From the NCBI RefSeq assembly GCF_900188385.1, contig NZ_FZOI01000017.1, positions 1 to 64,000 of the forward strand: DNA of 64,000 nucleotides. Reading direction: 5' to 3'. The stretch is from Azospirillum sp. RU38E. Its GTDB lineage: Bacteria; Pseudomonadota; Alphaproteobacteria; Azospirillales; Azospirillaceae. A model generated the notes under the pieces. It saw only the letters and a list, made by a program, of their open reading frames with translations, had not been told where the DNA came from and did no database searches. The translations under genes and the position numbers were made by a program. The stretch's first letter is position 1; every line of letters begins with the position of its first letter. Positions 32,564-41,700 of the stretch are shown here, piece after piece.

Positions 32564-35500
32564 ATGCTGAAATCGCTGCCCATCGTGCGTGTGCGGCGCC
32601 AGTATAACCGTTGGGTCTCCGACCAGACGGTGGAGGATTACGCTCTGCGTTTCACCGCCGACCGGGCGCGGCGCTGGTCGCCGTTCCGCGTCGGCAATAC
32701 GGCGATGGGCGCCATCTCCTTCCTGGCGTGCGAGGCCATTGGGGCCTCGATCACGCTGGCCTACGGCTTTACCAACGCCATGGCGGCCATCGTATTGGTG
32801 GCGCTGCTGGTGCTGGCCACTGGTGTGCCCATTGCCTATTACGCGGCCAAATTTGGCGTGGATATGGATCTTCTGACCCGCGGTGCTGGGTTCGGTTACA
32901 TCGGTTCCACCTTCACATCGCTGATCTATGCGGGCTTCACCTTCATTTTGCTGGCGCTTGAAGCGGCCATCATGTCAGAGGCGTTGACACTCTGTCTGGG
33001 AATCCCGCTCTGGCTATCACACATGATCAGTGCCCTGATCGTGCTGCCAATCGCCATCCATGGCATCCGAAAAATCAGCCTGATGCAGGTCTGGACACAG
33101 CCCATCTGGCTGATTTTACAGCTTTCCCCCTTGGTCTTTGTGGTTCTGGCCGAACCGGGCGAACTGTCAGGCTGGACAAGCCTGGCGGGCCTGCATGCAC
33201 CGGAAGGTGGTTTTTCCCTGCTGGCCTTTGGTCTGGCGACGTCCGTCCTGTTGTCGTTGCTGCCGCAGATCGGCGAACAGGTGGACTATCTGCGCTTCCT
33301 GCCAGATCGTCGACGCGCAGGCCCTGTTGGGTGGTGGAGCGCCATGCTGATAGCGGGACCGGGCTGGATTTTCATCGGCGGGGCCAAGCTGGTGGCGGGG
33401 TCGCTGCTGGGTTATGCGGCCATGCAGGCGGGGATGACTGCGTTGGAGGCCGCAACCCCAACCGCCATGTATCGCATGGTCTTTGAACGGATCGTGTCCT
33501 CTCCCGGTCTGGCCGTGGCCTTGACGGTGGTTTTCATCGTGGTTTGTCAGGCCAAGATCAATGTCACCAATGCCTATGCCGGCTCCATTGCCTGGTCCAA
33601 CTTTTTCTCCCGCCTGACCCATTCCCATCCCGGCCGCGCCGTCTGGCTGGTCTTCAACGTCATGCTGGCGCTGATGTTGATGGAGATGGGGATATTCGGG
33701 GTGATCGAGAGCATCCTGGGCATCTATGCCAATCTGGCCGTGGCCTGGGTGGGGGCGCTGACCGCCGACCTTCTGGTCAACAAGCGGATGGGGTGGAGCC
33801 CGCCCAACATCGAGTTCCGCCGCGCGCATTTGTACGACATAAACCCCGTTGGCGTGGGAGCCATGGGCATATCGCTGCTGCTGTCGCTCTCGGCCTTTTT
33901 CGGGCTGCTAGGGGAGTTGGCGCGGGCCTTTGCGCCGTTGCTGGGGCTGGTGTCGGCCTTTGTCTCGGCCCCCGTCATCGCCTGGGCCACCAAGGGGCGC
34001 TATTACATCGCGCGGCAGCCGGATGTAATGGTGACGGAGAGCGGCCTGATCCGCTGTTCGGTGTGCGAGAATATGTTCGAGCCGCCGGACATGTCCTATT
34101 GCCCGGCCTATGGCGCGCCCATCTGCTCGCTCTGCTGTTCGCTGGAAACGCGCTGTCATGACCGCTGCAAGGTGCGGGCGACGCTGAGGGAGCAATTGTC
34201 CGATCTGGTGGGCAACCATCTGCCGACCGCGTTGCGCCGCTGGCTGGGCAGCCGCATCGGGCGGTTTGCGGCCGTCATGGCGCTGCTGACGGCGGGCATG
34301 GCGATGCTGCTGGCCCTGATCGGCACGCAGTATGGGGCGATACCGGGCGTGCCAAAAGAAACGGTGCGGACCACCCTGCAGATCGTCTTTGCGTCGGCCC
34401 TGATCATCATGGGGCTGGCGGCCTGGGCCATCGTTCTGGCCAATGAAAGCCGGCATCTGGCAGAGGAAGAGAGCGAGCGGCGGATGACGCTGCTGCTGGA
34501 CGAGATCGAGGCCCACGAACAGACCGATGCCGCCCTGCAAAAGGCCAAGGAAGCGGCTGAATCCGCCAATATCGCCAAGACCCGCTTCATCGCGGGTCTT
34601 AGTCACGAGGTGCGCACGCCGCTGAATTCCATCAATGGCTATGCCCAGTTGCTGGAACGCGGCGGGCTGCGCCAGCCGGAGGATGCCGTGCGCGTGATCC
34701 GGCGCAGCGCGGAGCACATCACGCGGCTGGTCGATGGGTTGATGGATATTTCCAAGATCGAGACCGGAACGGTGCAGATCAGCCGCGATGTCGTGGACCT
34801 GCCGGCCTTTCTGGCGCAACTGGCCGACATGTTCGGGCCGCAGGCGGCGACCAAGGACGTGGCGTTTGAGTATCGACCCGACCCGACCCTGCCGCGTTTT
34901 GTCCTGACGGACGAGAAGCGGCTGGGCCAGATATTGATGAACCTTCTGTCCAATGCCGTGAAGTACACGGAGCGCGGGCAGGTGCGGTTCAGCGTGCGGC
35001 GGCGCGGGGAAACGGCGGAATTCGAGGTGGCCGACACTGGCATCGGTGTGGCGCCGGAAGACCGGGAGCGCATCTTCCTGCCGTTCGACCGGGGCAACCT
35101 GCCCAGCCGTATGGACGCCATTCCGGGTACGGGCCTGGGCCTGACCATCACGCGCCTGCTGACCCATGTGCTGGGGGGGGAGTTGACCATGGATAGCCAG
35201 CCGGGCAAGGGCAGCAGCTTCAAGGTGCGGATGCTGCTGTCAGAGGTGCGGGCCCCCATTCAGGCCAGACCCAGCCACCGGGTGCTGGGTTATCATGGTG
35301 ATCGCCGCACCATCTTGCTGTGCGATGACGACGCGCAGCATCTTTCCATGATGCGGCAATTGCTGGAACCGCTGGGCTTTGACCTGATCTTTGCCAGCAA
35401 TGGTGCGGAATGTTTGGACCTTGCCCCGCATCACAAGCCGGACCTGCTGATCCTGGATATCTCCATGCCCGGCCTGAATGGCTGGCAGGTGGCCCAAGCC

Positions 35501-35926
35501 CTGCGTGATGGCGGGATGGAGGATTTGTTGATCCTGCTGCTGTCGGCCGAAGCGCATGATCTGGCTGAACGCGGGCGCGGGGCCGATCAGCCGCATGATG
35601 ATTTCCTGGTGAAGCCGGTCGACATCGCCCAGCTTCTGGAGCGGCTGGAGGTGCTGCTGGACCTGGAATGGCGGCGCGAGGAACCCACGACCGAGGGAGT
35701 GCCGTTGGCGCCCCCCCTCACTGCAGCGGAAATCGCTGGCCTGCTCAACTTGGCCAAGATCGGCCATGCGCGCGGGATCGAACTACTGCTGCGGGAGTTG
35801 CGGGCGGGATATCCTGGACATGACGGCTGGTTCGATCGGCTGTCGCTGCTGGCCCAGGGATTTGAATATGAACGGTTGGCAGAGGTACTGGGGACTGCTG
35901 GGATGACGGGGGCTGATCATGCATGA
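32564..35926 (+). CDS. NCS1-type permease fused to hybrid histidine kinase (sensor)
   Basis: About 1,120 residues. Residues about 15-480 form a polytopic NCS1 (nucleobase/hydantoin symporter) fold with around 12 helices. Residues about 498-535 are cysteine-rich (CSVCEN, CSLCC, CHDRC), probably metal binding. Two more membrane helices follow, then a histidine kinase with His681 in GLSHEVRTPL, an N-box MNLLSNAVKYTE, DTGIGV and GTGLGLT. A receiver ends the protein with Asp965 (LLILDISMPG) and the conserved Lys (FLVKPVD). It probably senses urea or a related amide through the transporter-like part. The in-frame GTG at 32519 is an alternative start. It overlaps the response regulator gene by eight bases. 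Confidence 0.9.
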   Translation: MLKSLPIVRVRRQYNRWVSDQTVEDYALRFTADRARRWSPFRVGNTAMGAISFLACEAIGASITLAYGFTNAMAAIVLVALLVLATGVPIAYYAAKFGVDMDLLTRGAGFGYIGSTFTSLIYAGFTFILLALEAAIMSEALTLCLGIPLWLSHMISALIVLPIAIHGIRKISLMQVWTQPIWLILQLSPLVFVVLAEPGELSGWTSLAGLHAPEGGFSLLAFGLATSVLLSLLPQIGEQVDYLRFLPDRRRAGPVGWWSAMLIAGPGWIFIGGAKLVAGSLLGYAAMQAGMTALEAATPTAMYRMVFERIVSSPGLAVALTVVFIVVCQAKINVTNAYAGSIAWSNFFSRLTHSHPGRAVWLVFNVMLALMLMEMGIFGVIESILGIYANLAVAWVGALTADLLVNKRMGWSPPNIEFRRAHLYDINPVGVGAMGISLLLSLSAFFGLLGELARAFAPLLGLVSAFVSAPVIAWATKGRYYIARQPDVMVTESGLIRCSVCENMFEPPDMSYCPAYGAPICSLCCSLETRCHDRCKVRATLREQLSDLVGNHLPTALRRWLGSRIGRFAAVMALLTAGMAMLLALIGTQYGAIPGVPKETVRTTLQIVFASALIIMGLAAWAIVLANESRHLAEEESERRMTLLLDEIEAHEQTDAALQKAKEAAESANIAKTRFIAGLSHEVRTPLNSINGYAQLLERGGLRQPEDAVRVIRRSAEHITRLVDGLMDISKIETGTVQISRDVVDLPAFLAQLADMFGPQAATKDVAFEYRPDPTLPRFVLTDEKRLGQILMNLLSNAVKYTERGQVRFSVRRRGETAEFEVADTGIGVAPEDRERIFLPFDRGNLPSRMDAIPGTGLGLTITRLLTHVLGGELTMDSQPGKGSSFKVRMLLSEVRAPIQARPSHRVLGYHGDRRTILLCDDDAQHLSMMRQLLEPLGFDLIFASNGAECLDLAPHHKPDLLILDISMPGLNGWQVAQALRDGGMEDLLILLLSAEAHDLAERGRGADQPHDDFLVKPVDIAQLLERLEVLLDLEWRREEPTTEGVPLAPPLTAAEIAGLLNLAKIGHARGIELLLRELRAGYPGHDGWFDRLSLLAQGFEYERLAEVLGTAGMTGADHA

Positions 35927-36830
35927 CGGGGTAGCCGCCGGCGATATGGTCCTGGTCGTCGATGATAATCGTGACGAGCTGAACATGCTGGTCGATGCGC
36001 TGGAACGCGGGGGCTTTACCGCTCTGGCAGCCACGCGGGGCGAGGCGGCGCTGACCCTGCTGGAACGGGTGATACCGTCGCTGGTGGTGATGGATGCCGT
36101 CATGCCCGGCATGGACGGTTTCACCACCTGTCAGCAGATCAAGCGTGATCCCCGCATCGCCCATCTGCCCGTCATCTTTATGACCGGCCTGACGGAAACC
36201 GCGCATGTGCTGCGCGGGCTGGAGGTGGGCGGGACCGACTATGTGACCAAGCCCGTCAATCTTGTTGAGCTTTTAGCCCGCATCCGTGTGCATATCGCAA
36301 CGGCTCGCGCCGCCCATGGCGCGCGGTTGGCGCTGGATGCATCGGGCCGGCACCTGTTCGCCATCAACCCGGCGGGCCATATCCTTTGGTCCACGCCACA
36401 GGCGACCAGTCTGCTGTCGGCGGCCTTCGGTGAAGGGGCCGCACCGCCCGCCCCGGTCCAGGCCCTTCTGCTCCGCGCCGTGGCCGGCGGGTCGGACACG
36501 GAAACGGCGGAGCCTCTGGCCCCCGCCGCTGGGGTGGGGCCCGCGCGCTATCTGCTGCCCACCGGGCCGGGGGAATATCTGTTCCAGCTTACCGCCGCCG
36601 GCCCGTCGGGCGAGGATATATTGCGCGCCCAGATCGACCTGACCCTGCGCGAGGTGGAGGTGCTGCGCTGGCTGATCCATGGCAAGACCAACCGCGAGAT
36701 CAGCGAAATCCTGGGCATCAGCCCGCGCACCGTGAACAAGCACCTGGAACGCATCTTCGCCAAGATGGGCGTGGAAAACCGCGCTTCGGCCACGTCACTG
36801 GCCATGCGGATCATGGCGGGCAAGGGGTGA
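35919..36830 (+). CDS. Response regulator, receiver + LuxR-type HTH
   Basis: A 303-residue protein. The receiver (about residues 8-125) shows the acidic pair Asp15/Asp16, phosphoacceptor Asp59 (VVMDAVMPGMDGF), a Thr switch (FMTG) and Lys in DYVTKPVN. A linker domain of about 100 residues follows (Ala/Pro-rich). The C-terminus (about 238-300) is a LuxR/FixJ HTH with LTLREVEVLRWLIHGKTNREISEILGIS and RTVNKHLERIFAKMGVENR. It is translationally coupled to the permease-kinase fusion and so is its partner. It is the probable activator of the urea uptake and degradation genes through the ATACG-N8-CGTAT sites. Confidence 0.93.
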   Translation: MHDGVAAGDMVLVVDDNRDELNMLVDALERGGFTALAATRGEAALTLLERVIPSLVVMDAVMPGMDGFTTCQQIKRDPRIAHLPVIFMTGLTETAHVLRGLEVGGTDYVTKPVNLVELLARIRVHIATARAAHGARLALDASGRHLFAINPAGHILWSTPQATSLLSAAFGEGAAPPAPVQALLLRAVAGGSDTETAEPLAPAAGVGPARYLLPTGPGEYLFQLTAAGPSGEDILRAQIDLTLREVEVLRWLIHGKTNREISEILGISPRTVNKHLERIFAKMGVENRASATSLAMRIMAGKG

Positions 36831-36868
36831 GGAACTGACGCGTACTTACGATCCCCGACACCCCCCCA

Positions 36869-36886
36869 ATACGTCATCCTGCGTAT
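36869..36886. promoter_or_regulatory. ATACG-N8-CGTAT dyad upstream of allophanate hydrolase
   Basis: ATACGTCATCCTGCGTAT, matching the dyad at 32461-32478 in 13 of 18 positions with both conserved arms intact. It lies between the response regulator stop (36830) and the allophanate hydrolase start (36953). Confidence 0.6.
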
Positions 36887-36952
36887 ATGGCGGTGCAGCA
36901 TGGGTCCGCATACTGGCCTGACCGGGGAGCGGTACAGGAACTAGATCGGACC

Positions 36953-38740
36953 ATGAGCGCGATGATTGTCACACAATTCTGGACCCTGCAGGACTGGGCC
37001 AATGCCTATCGGGCCGGGCAACGGCCACAGGATTTGCTGCCCACGCTGCTGGCGGCGCTATCCGCCGATGATCCGGCCTGGATCAGCCTGATCGGGCCGG
37101 ATGCGCTGATGGCGCGGATCGCGGCTTTGGACCCGTCGGCCCCGCTTTACGGCATTCCCTTTGCCGTGAAGGACAATATCGACGCCGCCGGCCTGCCCAC
37201 CACCTGCGCCTGCCCGGATTTTGCCTATCAGCCGGATGTCAGTGCCACCGCCGTGGCGCGGCTGGAGGCCGCGGGGGCCGTTGTCATCGGCAAAACCAAC
37301 CTGGATCAGTTCGCCACGGGGCTGGTGGGCACCCGCTCCCCCTATGGCGCCGTGCCCAATGCTTTCAGCCCGGATCATGTTTCCGGCGGGTCCAGTTCCG
37401 GGTCGGCATCGGTTGTGGCGCGCGGTCTGGTGCCGTTCTCGCTGGGCACCGATACGGCGGGTTCGGGCCGGGTGCCGGCGGGGCATAATAATCTGGTGGG
37501 GTTCAAGCCCACGCGGGGTCTGGTTTCAACGCGCGGGTTGGTGCCCGCCTGCCGCACACTGGACTGTATCACCGTCATGGCCCTGTCGGTTGATGACGCC
37601 GCCAGCGTGCTGGAACAGATGCAGGGCTATGACGCCGCCGACGCCTACTCCCGCAAGGCCGGGGCACCGCCCACGGCCTGGCCGGCGCGGCCCGTGTTGG
37701 GCATTCCTAAAGCTCCCAACTGGTTTGGCGATGATGCGGCACAGGCGGCCTATCAGGCATCACTGGCCCGCCTCACCTCCCTGGGTGTGGACCTGAAGCC
37801 CATTGATTTTCAGCCCTTATGGGATGTCGCGGCCCTGCTTTATGAAGGGCCATGGGTGGCCGAACGCTATGCCGCCATCGAAAGCGTGATGCGCGACCGG
37901 CCCGATATTGTGCATCCCGTGGTCCGGTCCATCATTGAGAAGGCCCACAACTTCACCGCCGCCGATGGGTTCAAGGCCGAATACCGCCGTATGGAGCTGG
38001 CGCGGCGGGCGGAAGGTTTGATGGCGGGCCTGGATGGGCTGCTGGTTCCCACGGCCCCGACCCTGCCCACCATCGCCGATGTAATGGCCGATCCGGTGGG
38101 GGTGAACAGCCGCATGGGGCTCTACACCAATTTCGTGAACCTGCTGGACTGGTCGGCCATCGCCCTGCCGGGGGGTATGCGCAGCGATAATCTGCCCGCC
38201 GGCATCACCCTGATCGCGCCCGCTTGGAACGAAGCGCGGCTGATTGAGTTCGGGCGGCTGTGGCATGCGGCCAGCCCGTGGAAGCGCGGGGCCAGCAGCC
38301 AGTCCCTGCCGCAGCCGGAAAAGATGGTGGATGGACGGCACGGGCATATTACGCTGGCGGTTGTCGGCGCACATCTGTCGGGCATGCCGTTGAACGGGCA
38401 ACTGACGGAACGCGGGGCCGTGTTGCTGGAAAGCACGCTGACCTCTGCTGCCTATCGCCTTTACGCCCTGCCGGGGACCACCCCGCCCAAGCCGGGGCTG
38501 GTCCGGACGGGGGAGGGGATGCCCATCGCCGTTGAACTCTGGGACATGCCGGTGGCCCATTACGGGTCTTTCGTGGCCCTGATCCCGCCGCCGCTGGGTA
38601 TCGGCACTCTGGAACTGGTTGATGGAAGGCATGTGCAGGGCTTCCTGTGCGAAGCCTGGGCCACCCGCGACGCCTCTGACATTACCAGCCTGGGCGGATG
38701 GCGCGCCTATATGCGCCTGCGCGCGCAGAACGCTGCTTGA
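36953..38740 (+). CDS. atzF: Allophanate hydrolase
   Basis: A 595-residue enzyme that splits allophanate into two ammonia and two CO2, the second step of ATP-dependent urea breakdown. The amidase-signature domain (about 50-440) shows catalytic Lys in PFAVKDNIDAAG, the cis-Ser in SGGSSSGSA and the nucleophilic Ser in GTDTAGSGRVPA. The C-terminal domain (about 475-590, from HITLAVVGAHLSGMPLN) is the small domain specific to allophanate hydrolases. The ATG at 36953 is taken; ATG at 36962 and a longer frame from 36887 are possible. It precedes urea carboxylase by 19 bases. Fused or separate arrangements exist; here the two enzymes are separate. Confidence 0.94.
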   Translation: MSAMIVTQFWTLQDWANAYRAGQRPQDLLPTLLAALSADDPAWISLIGPDALMARIAALDPSAPLYGIPFAVKDNIDAAGLPTTCACPDFAYQPDVSATAVARLEAAGAVVIGKTNLDQFATGLVGTRSPYGAVPNAFSPDHVSGGSSSGSASVVARGLVPFSLGTDTAGSGRVPAGHNNLVGFKPTRGLVSTRGLVPACRTLDCITVMALSVDDAASVLEQMQGYDAADAYSRKAGAPPTAWPARPVLGIPKAPNWFGDDAAQAAYQASLARLTSLGVDLKPIDFQPLWDVAALLYEGPWVAERYAAIESVMRDRPDIVHPVVRSIIEKAHNFTAADGFKAEYRRMELARRAEGLMAGLDGLLVPTAPTLPTIADVMADPVGVNSRMGLYTNFVNLLDWSAIALPGGMRSDNLPAGITLIAPAWNEARLIEFGRLWHAASPWKRGASSQSLPQPEKMVDGRHGHITLAVVGAHLSGMPLNGQLTERGAVLLESTLTSAAYRLYALPGTTPPKPGLVRTGEGMPIAVELWDMPVAHYGSFVALIPPPLGIGTLELVDGRHVQGFLCEAWATRDASDITSLGGWRAYMRLRAQNAA

Positions 38741-38759
38741 TCACGAAGGGGATTAGAGA

Positions 38760-41700
38760 ATGTTCAGCACTGTTCTGATCGCCAATCGTGGTGAGATTGC
38801 CGTTCGTATCGCCGCCACCTTGAAGCGGATGGGCATCCGCTCGGTCGCGGTCTATTCCGACGCCGATGCCGACAGTCTGCATGTGGCCGTGGCTGATATC
38901 GCCATCCCGCTGGGCGGGCAGACGCCGGCGGAAAGTTATCTGCGCGGTGACCGGATCATTGAGATCGCCAGGGAGACCGGGGCAGAGGCCATCATCCCCG
39001 GCTATGGCTTCCTGTCGGAGAATACGGATTTTGCAGAACAATGTGCCGCCGCCGGCATCGCTTTTGTCGGTCCCACTCCGGACCAGATCCGCCGTTTCGG
39101 CCTGAAACACACCTCGCGCGAGATTGCCAAGGCGGCGGGCGTGCCCCTGACGCCCGGTACCGACCTGTTGAAGGATGTGGAAGAGGCCAAGGCGGCAGCG
39201 GCAGAGATTGGTTATCCCGTCATGCTGAAAAGTACCGCGGGCGGCGGCGGCATCGGCTTGCAGCGCTGCGCCGACGCGGGGGAGCTGGTCGCGGCGTTCG
39301 ACAGTGTGAAGCGTCTGGGCCAGTCCTTTTTCAAGGATGGCGGCGTCTTCATCGAACGGTTCGTGTCGGACGCCCGCCATGTCGAGGTGCAGATCTTCGG
39401 CGATGGCCGGGGTAATGTGGTCGCGCTGGGCGAACGGGATTGTTCGGTACAGCGCCGTAACCAAAAAGTGATCGAGGAAACGCCCGCTCCAGGATTGCCG
39501 CCCGAAACCCGCCGCCGCCTTCTGGACGCCGCCGTGCGTCTGGGGCAGGCGGTGGACTATGTCTCGGCGGGAACGGTGGAATTCATCTATGACGGCGCCC
39601 GCGATGCCTTCTACTTCCTGGAGGTGAATACCCGCCTGCAGGTCGAACATCCGGTGACGGAGGCGGTGACCGGTCTGGACCTTGTGGAATGGATGATCCG
39701 CATCGCCGCCAGCGACCCGCCCGATTTCAGCCAACTGCCCGAACCGCAGGGTACGTCGATTGAGGTGCGGCTTTATGCCGAAAACCCGGTGCGCAATTTT
39801 GCACCATCGCCCGGCACCCTGACCGATGTGTATTTCCCCGCTGGTGTGCGCGTCGATGGCTGGGTGCGCACGGGCACGGAAGTGTCCGCCAACTATGACC
39901 CGATGATCGCCAAGCTGATCGTGCATGGCCCGGATCGGGAGGCGACGCGGTTGAAGATGCTGGCGGCCCTGGATGCCACGCGCCTGCATGGCATCGCCAC
40001 CAATCTGGATTATCTGCGCGGCATCCTGTCGGGCGATACCTTCATCCAGGGGCGCATGTCCACCCGGTTTCTGGACAGCTATCACCATGTCTCGCCCGTG
40101 GTGGAGGTGGTGGAGCCAGGCACCTACACGACGGTGCAGGATTATCCGGGCCGGCACGGATATTGGGATATCGGCGTGCCGCCGTCGGGGCCGATGGATG
40201 ATTATGCCTTCCGTTTGGCCAACCGCATCGTCGGCAATGACGTGGCAGCGGCGGGCCTGGAATGCACCCTGCAAGGCCCGACGCTACGGTTCCACGGCGA
40301 TGCCACCATCGCCCTGACCGGTGCCGCCATGGCGGCGACGCTGGAGGGGGGAGAGGCGCTGCCCTTCTGGATGCCGATCAGCGTCAAGGCGGGGCAGGTT
40401 CTGCGCCTGGGTCGGGCCGAAAGCGGGTGCCGGACTTATATCGCTATCCGCAATGGCTTGGACGTGCCCGATTATCTGGGCAGCAAATCGACCTTCGTCC
40501 TGGGGCAGTTTGGCGGCCATGCGGGCCGCTCCCTGCACGTGGGCGATGTGCTGCCGGTCAGCCGTCCGGGATCGCCCGCCTGCACCACCCCGGCACCGGC
40601 GTTGAACCCGGCACCTGTGCCGGCCAGCCTGATTCCTGCCTATGGCAAACATTGGGATATCGCGGTGCTGTATGGGCCGCATGGCGCCCCCGACTTTTTC
40701 AAGTCCGGGGCCATGGAAACCTTTTTCGCCAGCGATTACCGCGTGCATCACAATTCCAACCGGCTGGGCGTGCGGCTGGTGGGGCCAAAGCCGGAATGGA
40801 CGCGCAGCGATGGCGGGGAGGCGGGACTGCACCCGTCCAACATCCATGATTGCGTCTATGCCATCGGCAGCATCAATTTTACCGGCGACACGCCCGTCAT
40901 CCTGACCTGTGACGGGCCAAGCCTGGGCGGCTTCGTTTGTCCGGCTACCATCATCAAGGCCGACCTGTGGAAGGTGGGGCAGGTGAAGCCGGGCGACACC
41001 ATCCGCTTCCGCCCTGTCAGCTTCGCCGACGCGCTGGCCCTGGAACAGGCGCAGGATGCGGCCATTGCCGGGCTGGCGGATGCGCCCCTGCCGGTCCCGG
41101 CGGTGATCGCACCCGATAGCTGCATCCTGACCCGCCTGCCGGCCAGGGGCGACCGGCCCATGGTCACCTATCGTCAGGCCGGCGATAAATATATCCTGCT
41201 GGAATATGGGGAGAATGTGCTGGACCTGCGGCTGCGGCTGCGCATCCATCTGTTGATGGAGGCGCTGACGGCGGCCAAGGTTCCCGGTGTGGCCGAGCTG
41301 TCGCCCGGCGTGCGGTCGGTGCAGATCCATTATGACAGCCGTGTGATCCATCAGGATGCGCTGGTCGCCACGCTGCTGATGCTGGAAGAAGGGTTGGGGT
41401 CGGTGGCGGGGCTGAAGGTGCCCAGCCGCATCGTGCACCTGCCCATGGCGTTTGAGGATAGTGCCACCCTGGGGGCGGTCACCCGCTATCAGGAAACGGT
41501 GAAGGCGGACGCTCCCTGGTTGCCCAATAATGTGGATTTCATTCAGCGCATCAATGGCTTGGACAGAAGGGGCCAGGTGCGCGACACGATCTTTGATGCC
41601 AGCTACATGGTGCTGGGCTTGGGCGATGTTTATCTGGGTGCCCCCTGTGCGGTACCGCTGGACCCGCGCCACCGGCTGCTGACCAGCAAATATAATCCCG

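Noticed and set aside
33908-35167. 419-codon minus-strand frame over the kinase region
   Set aside because: Antisense of the histidine kinase core, whose H, N and G boxes are clear on the plus strand.
38682-40274. 530-codon minus-strand frame over the allophanate hydrolase/urea carboxylase junction
   Set aside because: Antisense to two well-supported genes and without any recognisable domain.
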